Below the pieces are notes generated by a model, which was given only the letters and a program-made list of their open reading frames with translations, made no database searches and was not told the origin of the DNA. DNA of 64,000 nt from Streptomyces bluensis. GTDB taxonomy: Bacteria > Actinomycetota > Actinomycetes > Streptomycetales > Streptomycetaceae. The translations under genes and the position numbers were made by a program. Each line of letters starts with the position of its first letter. Position 1 is the stretch's first letter. Location of the stretch: contig NZ_BMVM01000001.1 of NCBI RefSeq assembly GCF_014650715.1, positions 434,001-498,000 on the forward strand. The letters are read 5' to 3'. Below, piece by piece: positions 54,245-63,212 of this stretch.

Positions 54245-55666
54245 TCAGGTGTCCTGCACCTCCCGTGACATCGGGGGCTCGGCGGGTGTGGGGGCGGGCG
54301 GGCCGAACAACACGGCCCGGGCCACCTGCGGCGTGAACAGCGCGCTGACCGGCGCCTTCAGCGACAGCACCGAGCGGAAGGCCTCGCCCACCACGGGGTC
54401 GCCGGGGGTGCGCTCCTCGACCCGGCGCAGATACCAGCCGACGGGCCGGTCCACGACCCGTGAGGCGACCGCGTTCCCGAGGGCGCCCGGCATGTTCCTG
54501 TCCGCCCCGGCCGAGATGTCCCAGGCCTGCCGGGACGCCGCGAGGAGGGCGCGCTGCACCCGGCGTGTCGTCGGTGTCCGGCGCCCGTCGGCGAGCGCGT
54601 CACGCAGGGCCACGGCGGTCATCGCCGCGACGGACATGCCCTGGCCGTAGACCGGGTTGAACGTGCACAGCGCGTCCCCGGCGGCCAGGAAGCCCGCGGG
54701 ACGCCGGCCGGGCAGGTCGTACCGGCGCCGTACGTTGGCCGTCTGGCGGAACCCGAACGCCGGCGACCGCGGCTCGGCCTCGCGCAGCCAGCGGTACACC
54801 AAGGGGTGCGGAAGCCGCTTCGCGTACGCCAGGTACTCGTCATCGCCCGTGGGCGGTTCGTCGCCGCGCAGGCCCGAGAAAGTGACCAGATGATTGCCGT
54901 CCTCCAGGGGCAGGACGACGGCTCCGTAGGTCTGCTCGGGGTTCGGGATGACGTAAACGGCGGGCGTGTCGCCGCTCAGGGTCCCGTCGGTGTCGCGGTA
55001 GACCCGTGAGGCGTAGGCGAGACCGGTGTCGATGGTCTCCTCGTGCGGGGCGTCCGCGCCGATCGCGGTGAGCCACTGCGGGGCCTTCGTGGCGCGCCCG
55101 GAGGCGTCCACGACCAGATCCGCCTCCAGCGGGCGCTCCTCCTTGCGGGCGCCGTCGCCGCGCTCGCGCACCAGTAGGCCCCGGACCCGCGACGCGTCGC
55201 CGAGCAGCCCCACGACGTCCGTCGACTCCAGCGTGGTGACGGCCGGGTGGGCGAGCACCCGCCGCCGTAGCAGTTCCTCGAACTGCAGGCGCGAGCCGGT
55301 GAAGATGTGTATCGACGCCGGAACCCGCCGGAACCAGCGCCCCGCCTGCCACTGCGCCATGTCGGACGGCATCCCGACCCGGGGCGCGCCCGCCGCGCGC
55401 AACTCGTCCGTGAACCCCGGCAGCAACGCGTCCAGAGCCCGTTGCCCGCCTTCGATCAGGACGTGCGGGTGACGGCTCTGCGGTACCCCGGGGCGTGGAC
55501 CGGCCCCCTCGGGGTACCGGTCGCGCTCGACGACCGTCACCCGGTCGGCGTGTTCGGCGAGGACGTGGGCCGCGAGCAGCCCCGCGACGCCGCCTCCCAC
55601 GACCACCGCATGACGGCCCACCGAGCGGCTCCTGCCCCGACTCCCCGCCTGTTGTGCAGAGTTCAC
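54245..55666 (-). CDS. FAD-dependent monooxygenase/dehydrogenase, PHBH-like
   Basis: A 473-residue flavoprotein. The dinucleotide motif VVVGGGVAGLLAAHVLAEH is near residue 20 and a basic R-rich leader precedes it. PEGAGPRPGVPQSRHPHVL is characteristic of a family of actinobacterial epoxidase- or oxygenase-like proteins. DLVVDASGRATKAPQWL and the FAD-phosphate motif GFLAAGDALCTFNPVYGQGMS place the second FAD-binding region. The GTG at 55664-55666 follows GGAGCGAGGG. Substrate is unknown; halogenase and geranylgeranyl-reductase relatives share this fold. It is divergent from the GH43 gene. Confidence 0.88.
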   Translation of the reverse strand: MNSAQQAGSRGRSRSVGRHAVVVGGGVAGLLAAHVLAEHADRVTVVERDRYPEGAGPRPGVPQSRHPHVLIEGGQRALDALLPGFTDELRAAGAPRVGMPSDMAQWQAGRWFRRVPASIHIFTGSRLQFEELLRRRVLAHPAVTTLESTDVVGLLGDASRVRGLLVRERGDGARKEERPLEADLVVDASGRATKAPQWLTAIGADAPHEETIDTGLAYASRVYRDTDGTLSGDTPAVYVIPNPEQTYGAVVLPLEDGNHLVTFSGLRGDEPPTGDDEYLAYAKRLPHPLVYRWLREAEPRSPAFGFRQTANVRRRYDLPGRRPAGFLAAGDALCTFNPVYGQGMSVAAMTAVALRDALADGRRTPTTRRVQRALLAASRQAWDISAGADRNMPGALGNAVASRVVDRPVGWYLRRVEERTPGDPVVGEAFRSVLSLKAPVSALFTPQVARAVLFGPPAPTPAEPPMSREVQDT

Positions 55667-55984
55667 GTCGCCCTCGCTCCCCTGATCCAGCACAGCGGTC
55701 CCGAACGTCCAGTTTCTCGCGGGCGAGAGATGACTGAGGGGATTCCGGCCTGTTTCCACGGGCGCATCGTGGCGCACCGGCACCGGGCGGGAGCGCGTCC
55801 GCCCGTCACCGCGCCTCTTCGCCGGTGTGCCGCGCACCACCGCGTTCACAGAGATCACCGAAGAACGACAGAACAATTGACGTGTCCGCACCACACCCCT
55901 ACCTTCTGATCGATTCACCGAACTCCGTTCGAAATACCGGTCATCTCTCAATTCCCCGGCTCCCGCACGCCCATTGGAGACCAG
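55667..55984. promoter_or_regulatory. Divergent promoter region, FAD monooxygenase and GH43
   Basis: The 318 bases have no gene. The left half is GC-rich; the right half is markedly AT-richer (around 55875-55950, including ACAGAACAATTGACG and CTGATCGATTCACC), consistent with a promoter for the GH43 gene. No perfect palindrome longer than six bases was found, and I cannot name a regulator. Confidence 0.5.
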
Positions 55985-57385
55985 ATGAGCGCACCATCCC
56001 ACCCGGGCCCCCAGCCGTCGCGCCGGCTCTTCCTCGGCATGGCCGCCGCCACTCCCCTGGCCATGACCGGCGTGATGAGCCTCGGCGCGGGCACGGCTCA
56101 CGCCGCCGACTCGGCCTATGTGATGTGCTACTTCACCGAGTCGACGAACCTCGGCGAGGGCACCGACTACGGTCTCCACCTCGCGGTCAGCCCCGACGGG
56201 CTGAACTGGACGCCACTGAACCAGAACAACCCGGTCGCCGCCCCCACCGCGGGCGCGCTCGGACTGCGCGACCCCTTCCTCATGCGCAAGCAGGACGGCA
56301 CCTTCGTCGTCCTCGCCACGGACCTCAAGGGCACCGACTGGAGCTACAACAGCCAGTACATCCACGTCTGGGACTCCGCCGACCTGCGCACCTTCACCGG
56401 GTACCGCCGCCTCAAGCTGCACGACATGACCACCCACAGCTGGGCTCCCGAGGCGTTCTGGGACGCCGGACGGCGACAGTATGCGGTCATCTACTCATCG
56501 GTGAACTCCAGCGGGCACAACGTGATCATGGTGAACTACACCAGCGACTTCATCACGGCCTCCGCCCCGCAGGTCTTCTTCGACCCGGGCTACGACGTCA
56601 TCGACGGCAACATGACCGTCGGCGTGGGCGGCGTCAACTATCTCTACTTCAAGAAGAACCAGACCCTGGTCGGCGCACGCTCCACCTCACTCAACCCCGG
56701 GAGCTTCACCGAGTTCAGCACTGGTGTCGCGCACGGCGGCACCGAGGCACCCACCGTGTTCAAGTCCCTGACCTCGAACACCTGGTACCTGTGGGGAGAC
56801 ACCTACACACCGAACGGCGTCTTCTACGCATGGCAGACGTCCGACCTCGCCTCCGGCACCTGGACCGCCCTCGACCAGAAGACCTACACCCAGCCGGTCA
56901 ACTCCAAGCACTGTGGCATCACGACCATCACCAGCACCGAGTACAACAACCTGCTCGCCAAGTGGGGCGCGCCTGCCTGGAACCGGCTCAAGTCCTACAA
57001 CCAACCGGCCCGTTACGTCCGCCACGCCAACTTCGTCGGCCGCATCGACGCCTACCCGTTCGACCTGCCCTCCGACTCCCAGTGGAAGCTCGTGCCCGGT
57101 CTCGCCGACAGCTCCGCCGTGTCCTTCCAGTCGGTCAACTACCCCACCCGCTATCTGCGGCACTACAACTACGAGCTGCGCCTCGACCTCAACGACGGCA
57201 CATCGACGTTCGCGGCGGACGCGACCTTCCATCGAACGGCCGGCCTCGCGGACTCCGGCTGGGCGTCCTTCCGCTCGTACAACAACCCGACCCGCTACAT
57301 CCGGCACTCCGACTACGTCCTGCGCGTCGACCCGATCTCGACGACGACCGACCGGCAGGACGCGACCTTCCGCGTCGGCTACTGA
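55985..57385 (+). CDS. Tat-secreted GH43 glycosidase with AbfB (CBM42) domain
   Basis: A 466-residue exported enzyme. The signal contains SRRLFLGMAAATPLAM, a Tat motif. Residues about 40-330 form a five-bladed propeller of GH43/GH117-like type, with LGLRDPFLMRKQDGTF (Asp and nearby), HSWAPEAFWDAGRRQYAV and DVIDGNMTVGVGG. The C-terminal 135 residues carry the arabinose-binding AbfB repeats: SYNQPARYVRHANFVGRIDA, SVNYPTRYLRHYNYELRL and SYNNPTRYIRHSDYVLRV. It is probably an arabinofuranosidase or arabinanase acting on plant polysaccharide. Its stop overlaps the convergent pobA stop by seven bases. Confidence 0.9.
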   Translation: MSAPSHPGPQPSRRLFLGMAAATPLAMTGVMSLGAGTAHAADSAYVMCYFTESTNLGEGTDYGLHLAVSPDGLNWTPLNQNNPVAAPTAGALGLRDPFLMRKQDGTFVVLATDLKGTDWSYNSQYIHVWDSADLRTFTGYRRLKLHDMTTHSWAPEAFWDAGRRQYAVIYSSVNSSGHNVIMVNYTSDFITASAPQVFFDPGYDVIDGNMTVGVGGVNYLYFKKNQTLVGARSTSLNPGSFTEFSTGVAHGGTEAPTVFKSLTSNTWYLWGDTYTPNGVFYAWQTSDLASGTWTALDQKTYTQPVNSKHCGITTITSTEYNNLLAKWGAPAWNRLKSYNQPARYVRHANFVGRIDAYPFDLPSDSQWKLVPGLADSSAVSFQSVNYPTRYLRHYNYELRLDLNDGTSTFAADATFHRTAGLADSGWASFRSYNNPTRYIRHSDYVLRVDPISTTTDRQDATFRVGY

Positions 57386-58578
57386 CCGAGCGGCAACCCC
57401 GTGTAGTTCTCCGCCAGCTCGGCCGCAGCGTGCTCCGACGTCGCGATGCGGTCGAGCTGGGAGAGCTGGAGTCTCGTGTCGAAGGGCGACTGCTCCGGGT
57501 CTGTGTGCAACGTCGTCGTCATGAAGGACGAGAAGTGCTCGGCGCGCCACACTCTGCGCAGGCAGGTGTCGGAGTAGGCGTCCAGCAGGCCGGTCGAACC
57601 GGTCTCCTTCAGGTGCGCGAAGGCGCGGGCCAGGACGATGACGTCGGCGGCGGCCAGGTTGAGGCCCTTGGCGCCGGTGGGCGGCACGATATGCGCGGCG
57701 TCGCCCGCCAGGAAGACCCGGCCGTACCGCATCGGCTCGGTGACATGGCTGCGCATCGGCAGCACCGCCTTGGACGTGACGGTGCCGCGCTTGAGTCGCC
57801 ATTCCGGGTTCGCGTCGAGGGCGAAGCGGGCGTCCAGCTCGTCCCAGATCCGCTCGTCGGACCAGTCGGCCTGGTCCGTGCCGCCCGGCACCTGGAGGTA
57901 GAGCCGGCTGACGGACTCGGAGCGCATGCTCGCCAGGGCGAAGCCGCGCTCGGAGTGGGCGTAGATCAGCTCCTGGTAGACGGGCGGCGCGTCGGCGAGG
58001 ATGCCCAGCCAGGAGTACGGGTAGGTCCGCTCGTACGTCGTCAGCACGCCCTCGGGCAGGGCGCCCCGGGTCACGCCGTGGAAGCCGTCGCAGCCGACCA
58101 CGTAGTCGCAGGTCAGGGTCTTCTCACGGTTCTCGTGGGTGTAGCGGATCACCGGGCGGTCCCCTGTCCGGACCGATGCCGTGGCGCCCTCCACCGCGTG
58201 CACCTCCGCCTCGAAGCGGAGCGGTCCGCCGTCGGCGAGTTGGAGGGCGACGAGGTCCTTCACCACTTCGGTCTGGGCGTAGACCCACACCCGGCGCCCG
58301 CCCGTCAGTTCCGGGAAGTCCACCCGGTGGGAACGACCGCCGTAGCGCAGCTCGATGCCGTCGTGGGGCATGCCCTCGCGCTCCAGCCGCTCCCCCGCGC
58401 CCGCGGCGCGCAGGACGTCCACGGTGGCCTGCTCCAGGATCCCCGCCCGCTGCCGCTGCTCGACGTAGGCCCGGTCGCGGCGTTCCAGGACGACGCTGTC
58501 GATCCCGGCGTTGTGCAGCAGGCGGGCGAGCAGCAGCCCGGAGGGGCCGCCGCCGATGATCCCGACGGTCGTGTGCAT
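57379..58578 (-). CDS. pobA: 4-hydroxybenzoate 3-monooxygenase
   Basis: A 399-residue FAD monooxygenase that hydroxylates p-hydroxybenzoate to protocatechuate using NAD(P)H. The fold and active site match PobA: GIIGGGPSGLLLARLLHNAG, ERRDRAYVEQRQRAGILEQ, VYAQTEVVKDL, YVVGCDGFHGVTR, and GDAAHIVPPTGAKGLNLA including the mobile-loop Pro. The C-terminal region contains RAEHFSSFMTTTLH as in PobA. Start ATG at 58576-58578. An AGTGAA-N6-TTCACT palindrome lies about 40 bases upstream. No protocatechuate (pca) genes are adjacent, so downstream degradation must be encoded elsewhere. Confidence 0.94.
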   Translation of the reverse strand: MHTTVGIIGGGPSGLLLARLLHNAGIDSVVLERRDRAYVEQRQRAGILEQATVDVLRAAGAGERLEREGMPHDGIELRYGGRSHRVDFPELTGGRRVWVYAQTEVVKDLVALQLADGGPLRFEAEVHAVEGATASVRTGDRPVIRYTHENREKTLTCDYVVGCDGFHGVTRGALPEGVLTTYERTYPYSWLGILADAPPVYQELIYAHSERGFALASMRSESVSRLYLQVPGGTDQADWSDERIWDELDARFALDANPEWRLKRGTVTSKAVLPMRSHVTEPMRYGRVFLAGDAAHIVPPTGAKGLNLAAADVIVLARAFAHLKETGSTGLLDAYSDTCLRRVWRAEHFSSFMTTTLHTDPEQSPFDTRLQLSQLDRIATSEHAAAELAENYTGLPLGQ

Positions 58579-58616
58579 GGACGTCTCCTCGACGGCGAGG
58601 ACGAGCGTGTTCGCGC

Positions 58617-58634
58617 AGTGAAACGGCCTTCACT
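58617..58634. promoter_or_regulatory. Putative pobA operator AGTGAA-N6-TTCACT
   Basis: A palindrome with perfect six-base arms, about 40-56 bases upstream of the pobA start and ending at the first base of the stop of the pseudogene behind it. Candidate site for a PobR-like regulator, not identified in the window. Confidence 0.55.
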
Positions 58635-59441
58635 CACTGGGGCGTGAGTTTGCGCTCCCGCTCATCCTCTGTCAACGGCCCCCAACCCTCAGCCCCCAGC
58701 GTCCAGGAAGTGGAACCCGGGCGCGGGTGCATCAGGAAATCGTGAGGGGAGATGTTCCACGCGTACGCCCCCGCCAGGGCGAACACCACCCGGTCCCCGG
58801 CCCGCAGCCCCGGGGCGTGGACGTGCCGGGCGAGGACGTCCTTCGGGGTGCACAGCTGGCCGGTGAGCGTGACACGGTCGCCGCTGCCCGCCGGGCGTGG
58901 CCAGGGGTGGGGCCAGGCGTCCATCTCCAGCACCGAGCACGGCTGGTCGTGCCCCTTGGTCGCGGGGGTGCGCAGATGGTGCGTGCCGCCTCGGACGACC
59001 GCGAACTCCTCACCGTGGCTGTGCTTCACCTCCAGCACCTCGGTGGCGTACCAGCCGCAGTACGCCGTGAGTGAAGCGGCTCTCGGGCTGCGCGTAGTCC
59101 ACCGTCATACCGCCGCCGACGTTCACCTCGCTGAGCGGGGCTGCCAGTCCCGCCGCCCAGGTCACGATGGCTCGGGCCATCGCCAGGAGGTCGGCGGCGT
59201 CGAGCCCGCTGGCCAAGTGGGCGTGGATGCCCCGGAGTTCGAGCTGTGGGTGGGTGCCGTCCGTGAGGGCGCGGAGTATCGGGGCCGTCTGGGACGGGTC
59301 GAGGCCGTTTCAGTTCTCACGGCTGCTTCAGCTCCCCGGCAGCTCGACACCGCCGGCCTCCGCCACTTCGGCGAGCATCCGCTTCCCAGACCTGTGAGGA
59401 AGTCGCAGGTCACCGAAGTGCACCACCTTGCCCGCCGTCAC
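58634..59441 (-). pseudogene. Decayed siderophore-type PLP decarboxylase (type III, DAP/Orn/Arg decarboxylase 2 family)
   Basis: Three fragments in different frames. A GTG at 59439-59441 with AAGGAGG upstream opens a short frame that ends after 38 codons. A second frame (about 59326-59080) encodes LRALTDGTHPQLELRGIHAH then VNVGGGMTVDYAQPESRF, the barrel core. After a frameshift near 59075, a third frame encodes CGWYATEVLEVKHSHGEEF and the C-terminal domain to the stop at 58634, ending LTEDERERKLTPQ. The PLP Lys region is missing. Functional relatives lie in NRPS-independent siderophore clusters. The gene sits behind an iron box, so it once was iron regulated. Confidence 0.82.
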
Positions 59442-59478
59442 GCGACCTCCTTGGTCATCAGCACTCGATCTTCAGAAT

Positions 59479-59495
59479 AAGGTAAGGCTTACCTT
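59479..59495. promoter_or_regulatory. DmdR/IdeR-type iron box
   Basis: AAGGTAAG and CTTACCTT form perfect eight-base arms around one central base. It resembles the iron box TTAGGTTAGGCTNACCTAA of streptomycete DmdR1 and mycobacterial IdeR. It lies 37 bases before the FhuF-like gene and 38 bases upstream of the decayed decarboxylase start. Confidence 0.85.
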
Positions 59496-59531
59496 CTTGT
59501 TTCGCTCTGCATCTCACTCTCTGGAGTTCCG

Positions 59532-60374
59532 ATGACCCTGGCCCTCGATCTCGCGCCGGCAGAAGCCGACACGGACGTGCCCGGACTCCTCGCCACGTCG
59601 TACCGGCGCCTGACCTCCCTGTGCGAGGTGCTGTCGGTGCACGTCACGGACGGCGGACGGCCGGGCCCCCTGAGGCCGTGTCTGATGGAGGGTCAGGAGG
59701 GGGCCGAGGCCTTCGTCGACGCCGAGGCCGCACGGATTCGGGAGCGCTACGGCCACACCGCACCCCGCCATGTCGCCGCCTCGCGCGCCCTCCACGACTA
59801 CGCCTGGTCGGTGGGCCTGCTGATGGGCGGTGTCTGGTATCTGGAACGAAGGGTGCCGCGCATCGCACCCGAGGACGTACGGATCGACCTCGCCTCGGGG
59901 GCGTTCGACATCACGCCGGGCGCCCGCCTCGTCTGCCTGCCGGACGACCCGGCCGTCGCACTGTCGGGTGCGCTGCCCGTGGCTCAGGAGGACGCGCTGC
60001 GGGGCGAGTTGAGGCAGGCGGTCGCCACTCACATGGGTCCGGTGCTGGACGCGATCGGCCCGTACACACGGCGTGGCTCACGCGCCCTGTGGGGCATGGT
60101 CGCCGACGATCTGGTCTCGGGCATCTGGTATCTCGGCCGGGTGCTCGGCGAGGAGGCCACCGCTGTACGGGCCGCGACCGAGGTACTGCCCTCCGCCCTG
60201 GCGCCCTTCCCCGGCGGCGCGGGCTTCCGCCCTCTGCGCACCGCCGACGGCCGCGAACACCCGACCCGCACCCGCACCAGCTGCTGCCTCTACTACACGA
60301 TCCGTCCCGGCGAAGCCTGCTCCACGTGCCCCCGTACCTGTGACGCGGAACGGCTGCGCCGGCTCGGCGGATGA
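59532..60374 (+). CDS. FhuF-like (2Fe-2S) ferric siderophore reductase
   Basis: A 280-residue cytoplasmic protein resembling FhuF-type siderophore reductases. The C-terminus carries the [2Fe-2S] pattern CCLYYTIRPGEACSTCPRTC, matching the family's C-C-x10-C-x2-C. The N-terminal part is helical with SRALHDYAWSVGLLMGGVWYL and GMVADDLVSGIWYLGRVLG. It would release iron by reducing ferric siderophore. GGAG lies five bases before the ATG at 59532. The iron box upstream predicts repression by iron. No siderophore uptake gene is adjacent. Confidence 0.88.
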   Translation: MTLALDLAPAEADTDVPGLLATSYRRLTSLCEVLSVHVTDGGRPGPLRPCLMEGQEGAEAFVDAEAARIRERYGHTAPRHVAASRALHDYAWSVGLLMGGVWYLERRVPRIAPEDVRIDLASGAFDITPGARLVCLPDDPAVALSGALPVAQEDALRGELRQAVATHMGPVLDAIGPYTRRGSRALWGMVADDLVSGIWYLGRVLGEEATAVRAATEVLPSALAPFPGGAGFRPLRTADGREHPTRTRTSCCLYYTIRPGEACSTCPRTCDAERLRRLGG

Positions 60375-60408
60375 GCCGCACCCGAAGCGGGGAGCGGCTC
60401 CACCGCGC

Positions 60409-61737
60409 TCAGCGCACGAGACAGGGACGCTTGCTGTCGAAGGTCCAGTCCTTGATCAGGTACTGCATCCCGATCGCGTCGTCGCGGCCCGACAGCGCCT
60501 TCTCCTTGTAGAGCTCGTGGGCCGCGCGGAGACGGTCCATGTCGAGCCGGAGGCCGAGGCCGGGCATGTCGGGGACGGCGACCTCGCCGCCGACGATCCG
60601 CGGCGGTTCGACGGTGAGCCGCTCCAGTCCTTCCTGCCAGATCCAGTGGGTGTCGAGGGCGTTGTACTCGCCGGGCGCGGCGGCCCCGCAGTGCGCCATC
60701 ATCGCCAGGGAGATGTCGAAGTGGTTGTTGGAGTGGCAACCCCAGGTCAGCCCCATGGCGTTGCAGAGCTGCGCGACCCGTACCGACCCCTGCATGGTCC
60801 AGAAGTGGGGGTCGGCGAGCGGGATGGAGACCGACTGCAGGGCCAGGGCGTGCGTGAGCTGGCGCCAGTCCGTGGCGATCATGTTGGTCGCTGTGGGCAG
60901 GCCCGTTGCCCGGCGGAACTCGGCGAGGATCTCACGGCCGGAGTAGCCGTCCTCCGCCCCGCAGGGGTCCTCGGCGTAGGCGAGCGTGCCGACGAGGGGG
61001 CGGCACAGTTCGACGGCCTCGCGCAGGGTCCATGCGCCGTTGGGGTCGAGGGTGATGCGGGCCTCGGGGAAACGCTCCTTGAGCGCCTGGACGGCCCTGA
61101 CCTCCTCGTCGCCCGGCAGCACGCCGCCCTTGAGCTTGAAGTCGTGGAAGCCGTACCGGTCGTAGGTGGCCTCGGCCTGTCGGACGATCGCCTCGGGAGT
61201 CAGTGCCTCCTCGCGCCGGATCCGGTACCAGTCCACGGCGGAGTCGGGTTCACGGACGTACTCCAGGTCGGTGCGGTCCGGGTCGCCGACGTAGAAGAGA
61301 TAGCCGAGGACCCGTACGGCGTCACGCTGCTTGCCGTCGCCCAGCAGGGCGGCGACCGGGAGGTCCAGATGCTGGCCGAGGAGGTCCAGGAGTGCCGACT
61401 CGACCGCGGTGACGGCGTGCACCGTGGTGCGCAGGTCGAAGGTCTGGGCGCCGCGGCCGCCCGGGTCGCGGTCCGCGAACGTCGCCTCCATCGTGCGCAG
61501 GACGCGCTTGTAGTCGCCCACGCGCGCACCGACGACGAGGGGCTCGGCGTCACGCAGGGTCCGCGTGATCTTCTCCCCGCCCGGTACCTCCCCGAGGCCC
61601 GTACGGCCCTCGGAGTCCTCGATGACGACGACGTTGCGGGTGAAGTAGGGGGCGTGCGCCCCGGAGAGGTTGAGCGCCATGGAGTCCCGGCCGGCGACCG
61701 GGAGGACGGAGAACTTGGTGACGACTGGCTGGCTCAT
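60409..61737 (-). CDS. gudD: D-glucarate dehydratase
   Basis: A 442-residue enolase-superfamily dehydratase that converts D-glucarate to 5-dehydro-4-deoxy-glucarate. Family motifs: [29 protein letters not shown] with the KxK general base, [11 protein letters not shown] with the first metal Asp, [16 protein letters not shown], and [18 protein letters not shown] with the catalytic His-Asp dyad partner. The C-terminus, [20 protein letters not shown], is typical of GudD. The ATG at 61735-61737 was chosen; the frame is open to 61782 but the conserved N-terminus begins here. It lies 57 bases after the transporter gene in the same operon. Confidence 0.95.
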   Translation of the reverse strand: MSQPVVTKFSVLPVAGRDSMALNLSGAHAPYFTRNVVVIEDSEGRTGLGEVPGGEKITRTLRDAEPLVVGARVGDYKRVLRTMEATFADRDPGGRGAQTFDLRTTVHAVTAVESALLDLLGQHLDLPVAALLGDGKQRDAVRVLGYLFYVGDPDRTDLEYVREPDSAVDWYRIRREEALTPEAIVRQAEATYDRYGFHDFKLKGGVLPGDEEVRAVQALKERFPEARITLDPNGAWTLREAVELCRPLVGTLAYAEDPCGAEDGYSGREILAEFRRATGLPTATNMIATDWRQLTHALALQSVSIPLADPHFWTMQGSVRVAQLCNAMGLTWGCHSNNHFDISLAMMAHCGAAAPGEYNALDTHWIWQEGLERLTVEPPRIVGGEVAVPDMPGLGLRLDMDRLRAAHELYKEKALSGRDDAIGMQYLIKDWTFDSKRPCLVR

Positions 61738-61794
61738 GACGGACGGTGCCATTCTCGTGAGGTTCGCCGACACGCAGGCCATGCCGGCGGTCGG

Positions 61795-63132
61795 TCAGAT
61801 ACTGAGGGCGTCGAGGACCTGTTCCAGCACCAGTACGCCACCCAGGCCGAGGATCGCGAGCACCGTGGTGTAGGTGGTGCGCGCCTTGATGGCGTCCAGG
61901 ACGGACAGGTTGAAGTACTCCTTGAACATCCAGAAGCCCGGGTCGTTGACGTGGGAGAAGGCGATCGAGCCGCAGGACACGGCCAGCACCATGACCTCGG
62001 GGTGGACACCGCTGCCCGCGAGCAGCGGCAGCGCCACACCGGCGGCGGTGACGACGGCCACGGTCGCCGAGCCGAGAGCCACCCGGAGGATGGCCGCGAT
62101 CAGCCAGGCCAGGATGATCGGCGAGATGGACCAGCCCTCGGTCGTGTCCTTGATGTAGTCGGAGATCCCGCCTTCGACGAGGACGTTCTTGAAGGCTCCG
62201 CCCGCGCCGATCACCAGCAGGATCATCGCCATCGCCTGGGCGGCTTCCTTGCAGGAGGTGCTGACCTCCGTCAGGCTCCGGCCGATGCGCGGACCGAAGG
62301 CCCAGATCGCGACGAGCAGCGTGAGCAGCAGGGCGATCGGCGCGGACCCGATGAAGGCGACGAAGTGGAGCAGCGGGTTCGAGGCGGAGGTGGACAGGTC
62401 GGTCACCGCGGCCCCGGCGATCAGCACCACGGGCAGCAGGGCCACCCCCAGGGACCAGCCGATGCCGGGCATCTCCTCGTCCTCGAAGACGCGCTCGCTG
62501 ACCAGGCCCTTGGGGATGGAGGGGTTCATCGCCCGGACGAAGGGGATGCGCGGCCACAGCAGGGCGACGAGCGCACCGATCGGGACGGCGATGAACAGGC
62601 CGTAGAACAGGGTCAGTCCGACGGAGGCGTGGAAGGTCGCGGCCACCGCGGTCGGGCCCGGGTGGGGCGGCAGGAAGCTGTGCATGGTGGACAGGGCGAT
62701 CGACATGGGGAGCCCCACCCACAGCAGGTTCGACCGGGTGACCCGTACGAGGGTGAACGCGACGGGGACGATGATGACGAAGGCGACCTCGTAGAACATG
62801 GTCACGCCGATGACCATGGCGGTCACCACCATGGCGACCTGGACCCAGCGCGGGCCACAGATGCCGAGGATCTTGTCGGCGATCCGCTGGGCGGCACCGG
62901 AGTCCCCCATCACCCGGCCGACCATGGCGCCGAGCCCGATGGTGAGCATGGTGTCGCCGATCTGGCTTCCGATGCCCTCGGAGAGGACCTCCGGTATGTC
63001 CTCAAGGCCTATCCCCTGGACCACCGCGACGCCCACGGCCACGAGGAGGAGTGCGGCGAAACCATTGAGTTTGAGCTTCGTCATCAGGACGAGCAGGATC
63101 AGGACACTGATCCCCACAACGACGAGCGGCAT
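61795..63132 (-). CDS. GntP-family gluconate/sugar-acid permease
   Basis: A 445-residue integral membrane protein of about 12 to 14 hydrophobic segments, of the GntP/Gnt-type sugar acid:proton symporter family. Landmarks are MTKLKLNGFAALLLVAVGV, TIGLGAMVGRVMGDSGAAQR, TMFYEVAFVIIVPVAFTL, MHSFLPPHPGPTAVAATF and CGSIAFSHVNDPGFWMFKEYF. The family moves gluconate or related acids; the gudD and kdgD neighbours make glucarate or galactarate the likely substrate. Start ATG at 63130-63132 with GGAG upstream. It is the middle gene of the operon. Confidence 0.92.
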   Translation of the reverse strand: MPLVVVGISVLILLVLMTKLKLNGFAALLLVAVGVAVVQGIGLEDIPEVLSEGIGSQIGDTMLTIGLGAMVGRVMGDSGAAQRIADKILGICGPRWVQVAMVVTAMVIGVTMFYEVAFVIIVPVAFTLVRVTRSNLLWVGLPMSIALSTMHSFLPPHPGPTAVAATFHASVGLTLFYGLFIAVPIGALVALLWPRIPFVRAMNPSIPKGLVSERVFEDEEMPGIGWSLGVALLPVVLIAGAAVTDLSTSASNPLLHFVAFIGSAPIALLLTLLVAIWAFGPRIGRSLTEVSTSCKEAAQAMAMILLVIGAGGAFKNVLVEGGISDYIKDTTEGWSISPIILAWLIAAILRVALGSATVAVVTAAGVALPLLAGSGVHPEVMVLAVSCGSIAFSHVNDPGFWMFKEYFNLSVLDAIKARTTYTTVLAILGLGGVLVLEQVLDALSI

Positions 63133-63212
63133 GTGTCAGTTCTCCTTTGAACTGGCGGTGTGCTGGTGCGTGCGTGAACCGCCTCGGGGGTACGGCGAGG
63201 GGACTGAAAAGG

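Noticed and set aside
55825..58647. A 940-codon plus-strand frame across the GH43 and pobA genes.
   Set aside because: It overlaps the strongly supported GH43 gene in another frame and is antisense to pobA; the product is His/Arg/Pro-rich.
60073..63150. A 1025-codon plus-strand open frame.
   Set aside because: It is antisense to gudD and the GntP permease, with a composition (Asp, Gly, Arg, His, Val) typical of shadows of GC-rich genes, and no recognisable domain.
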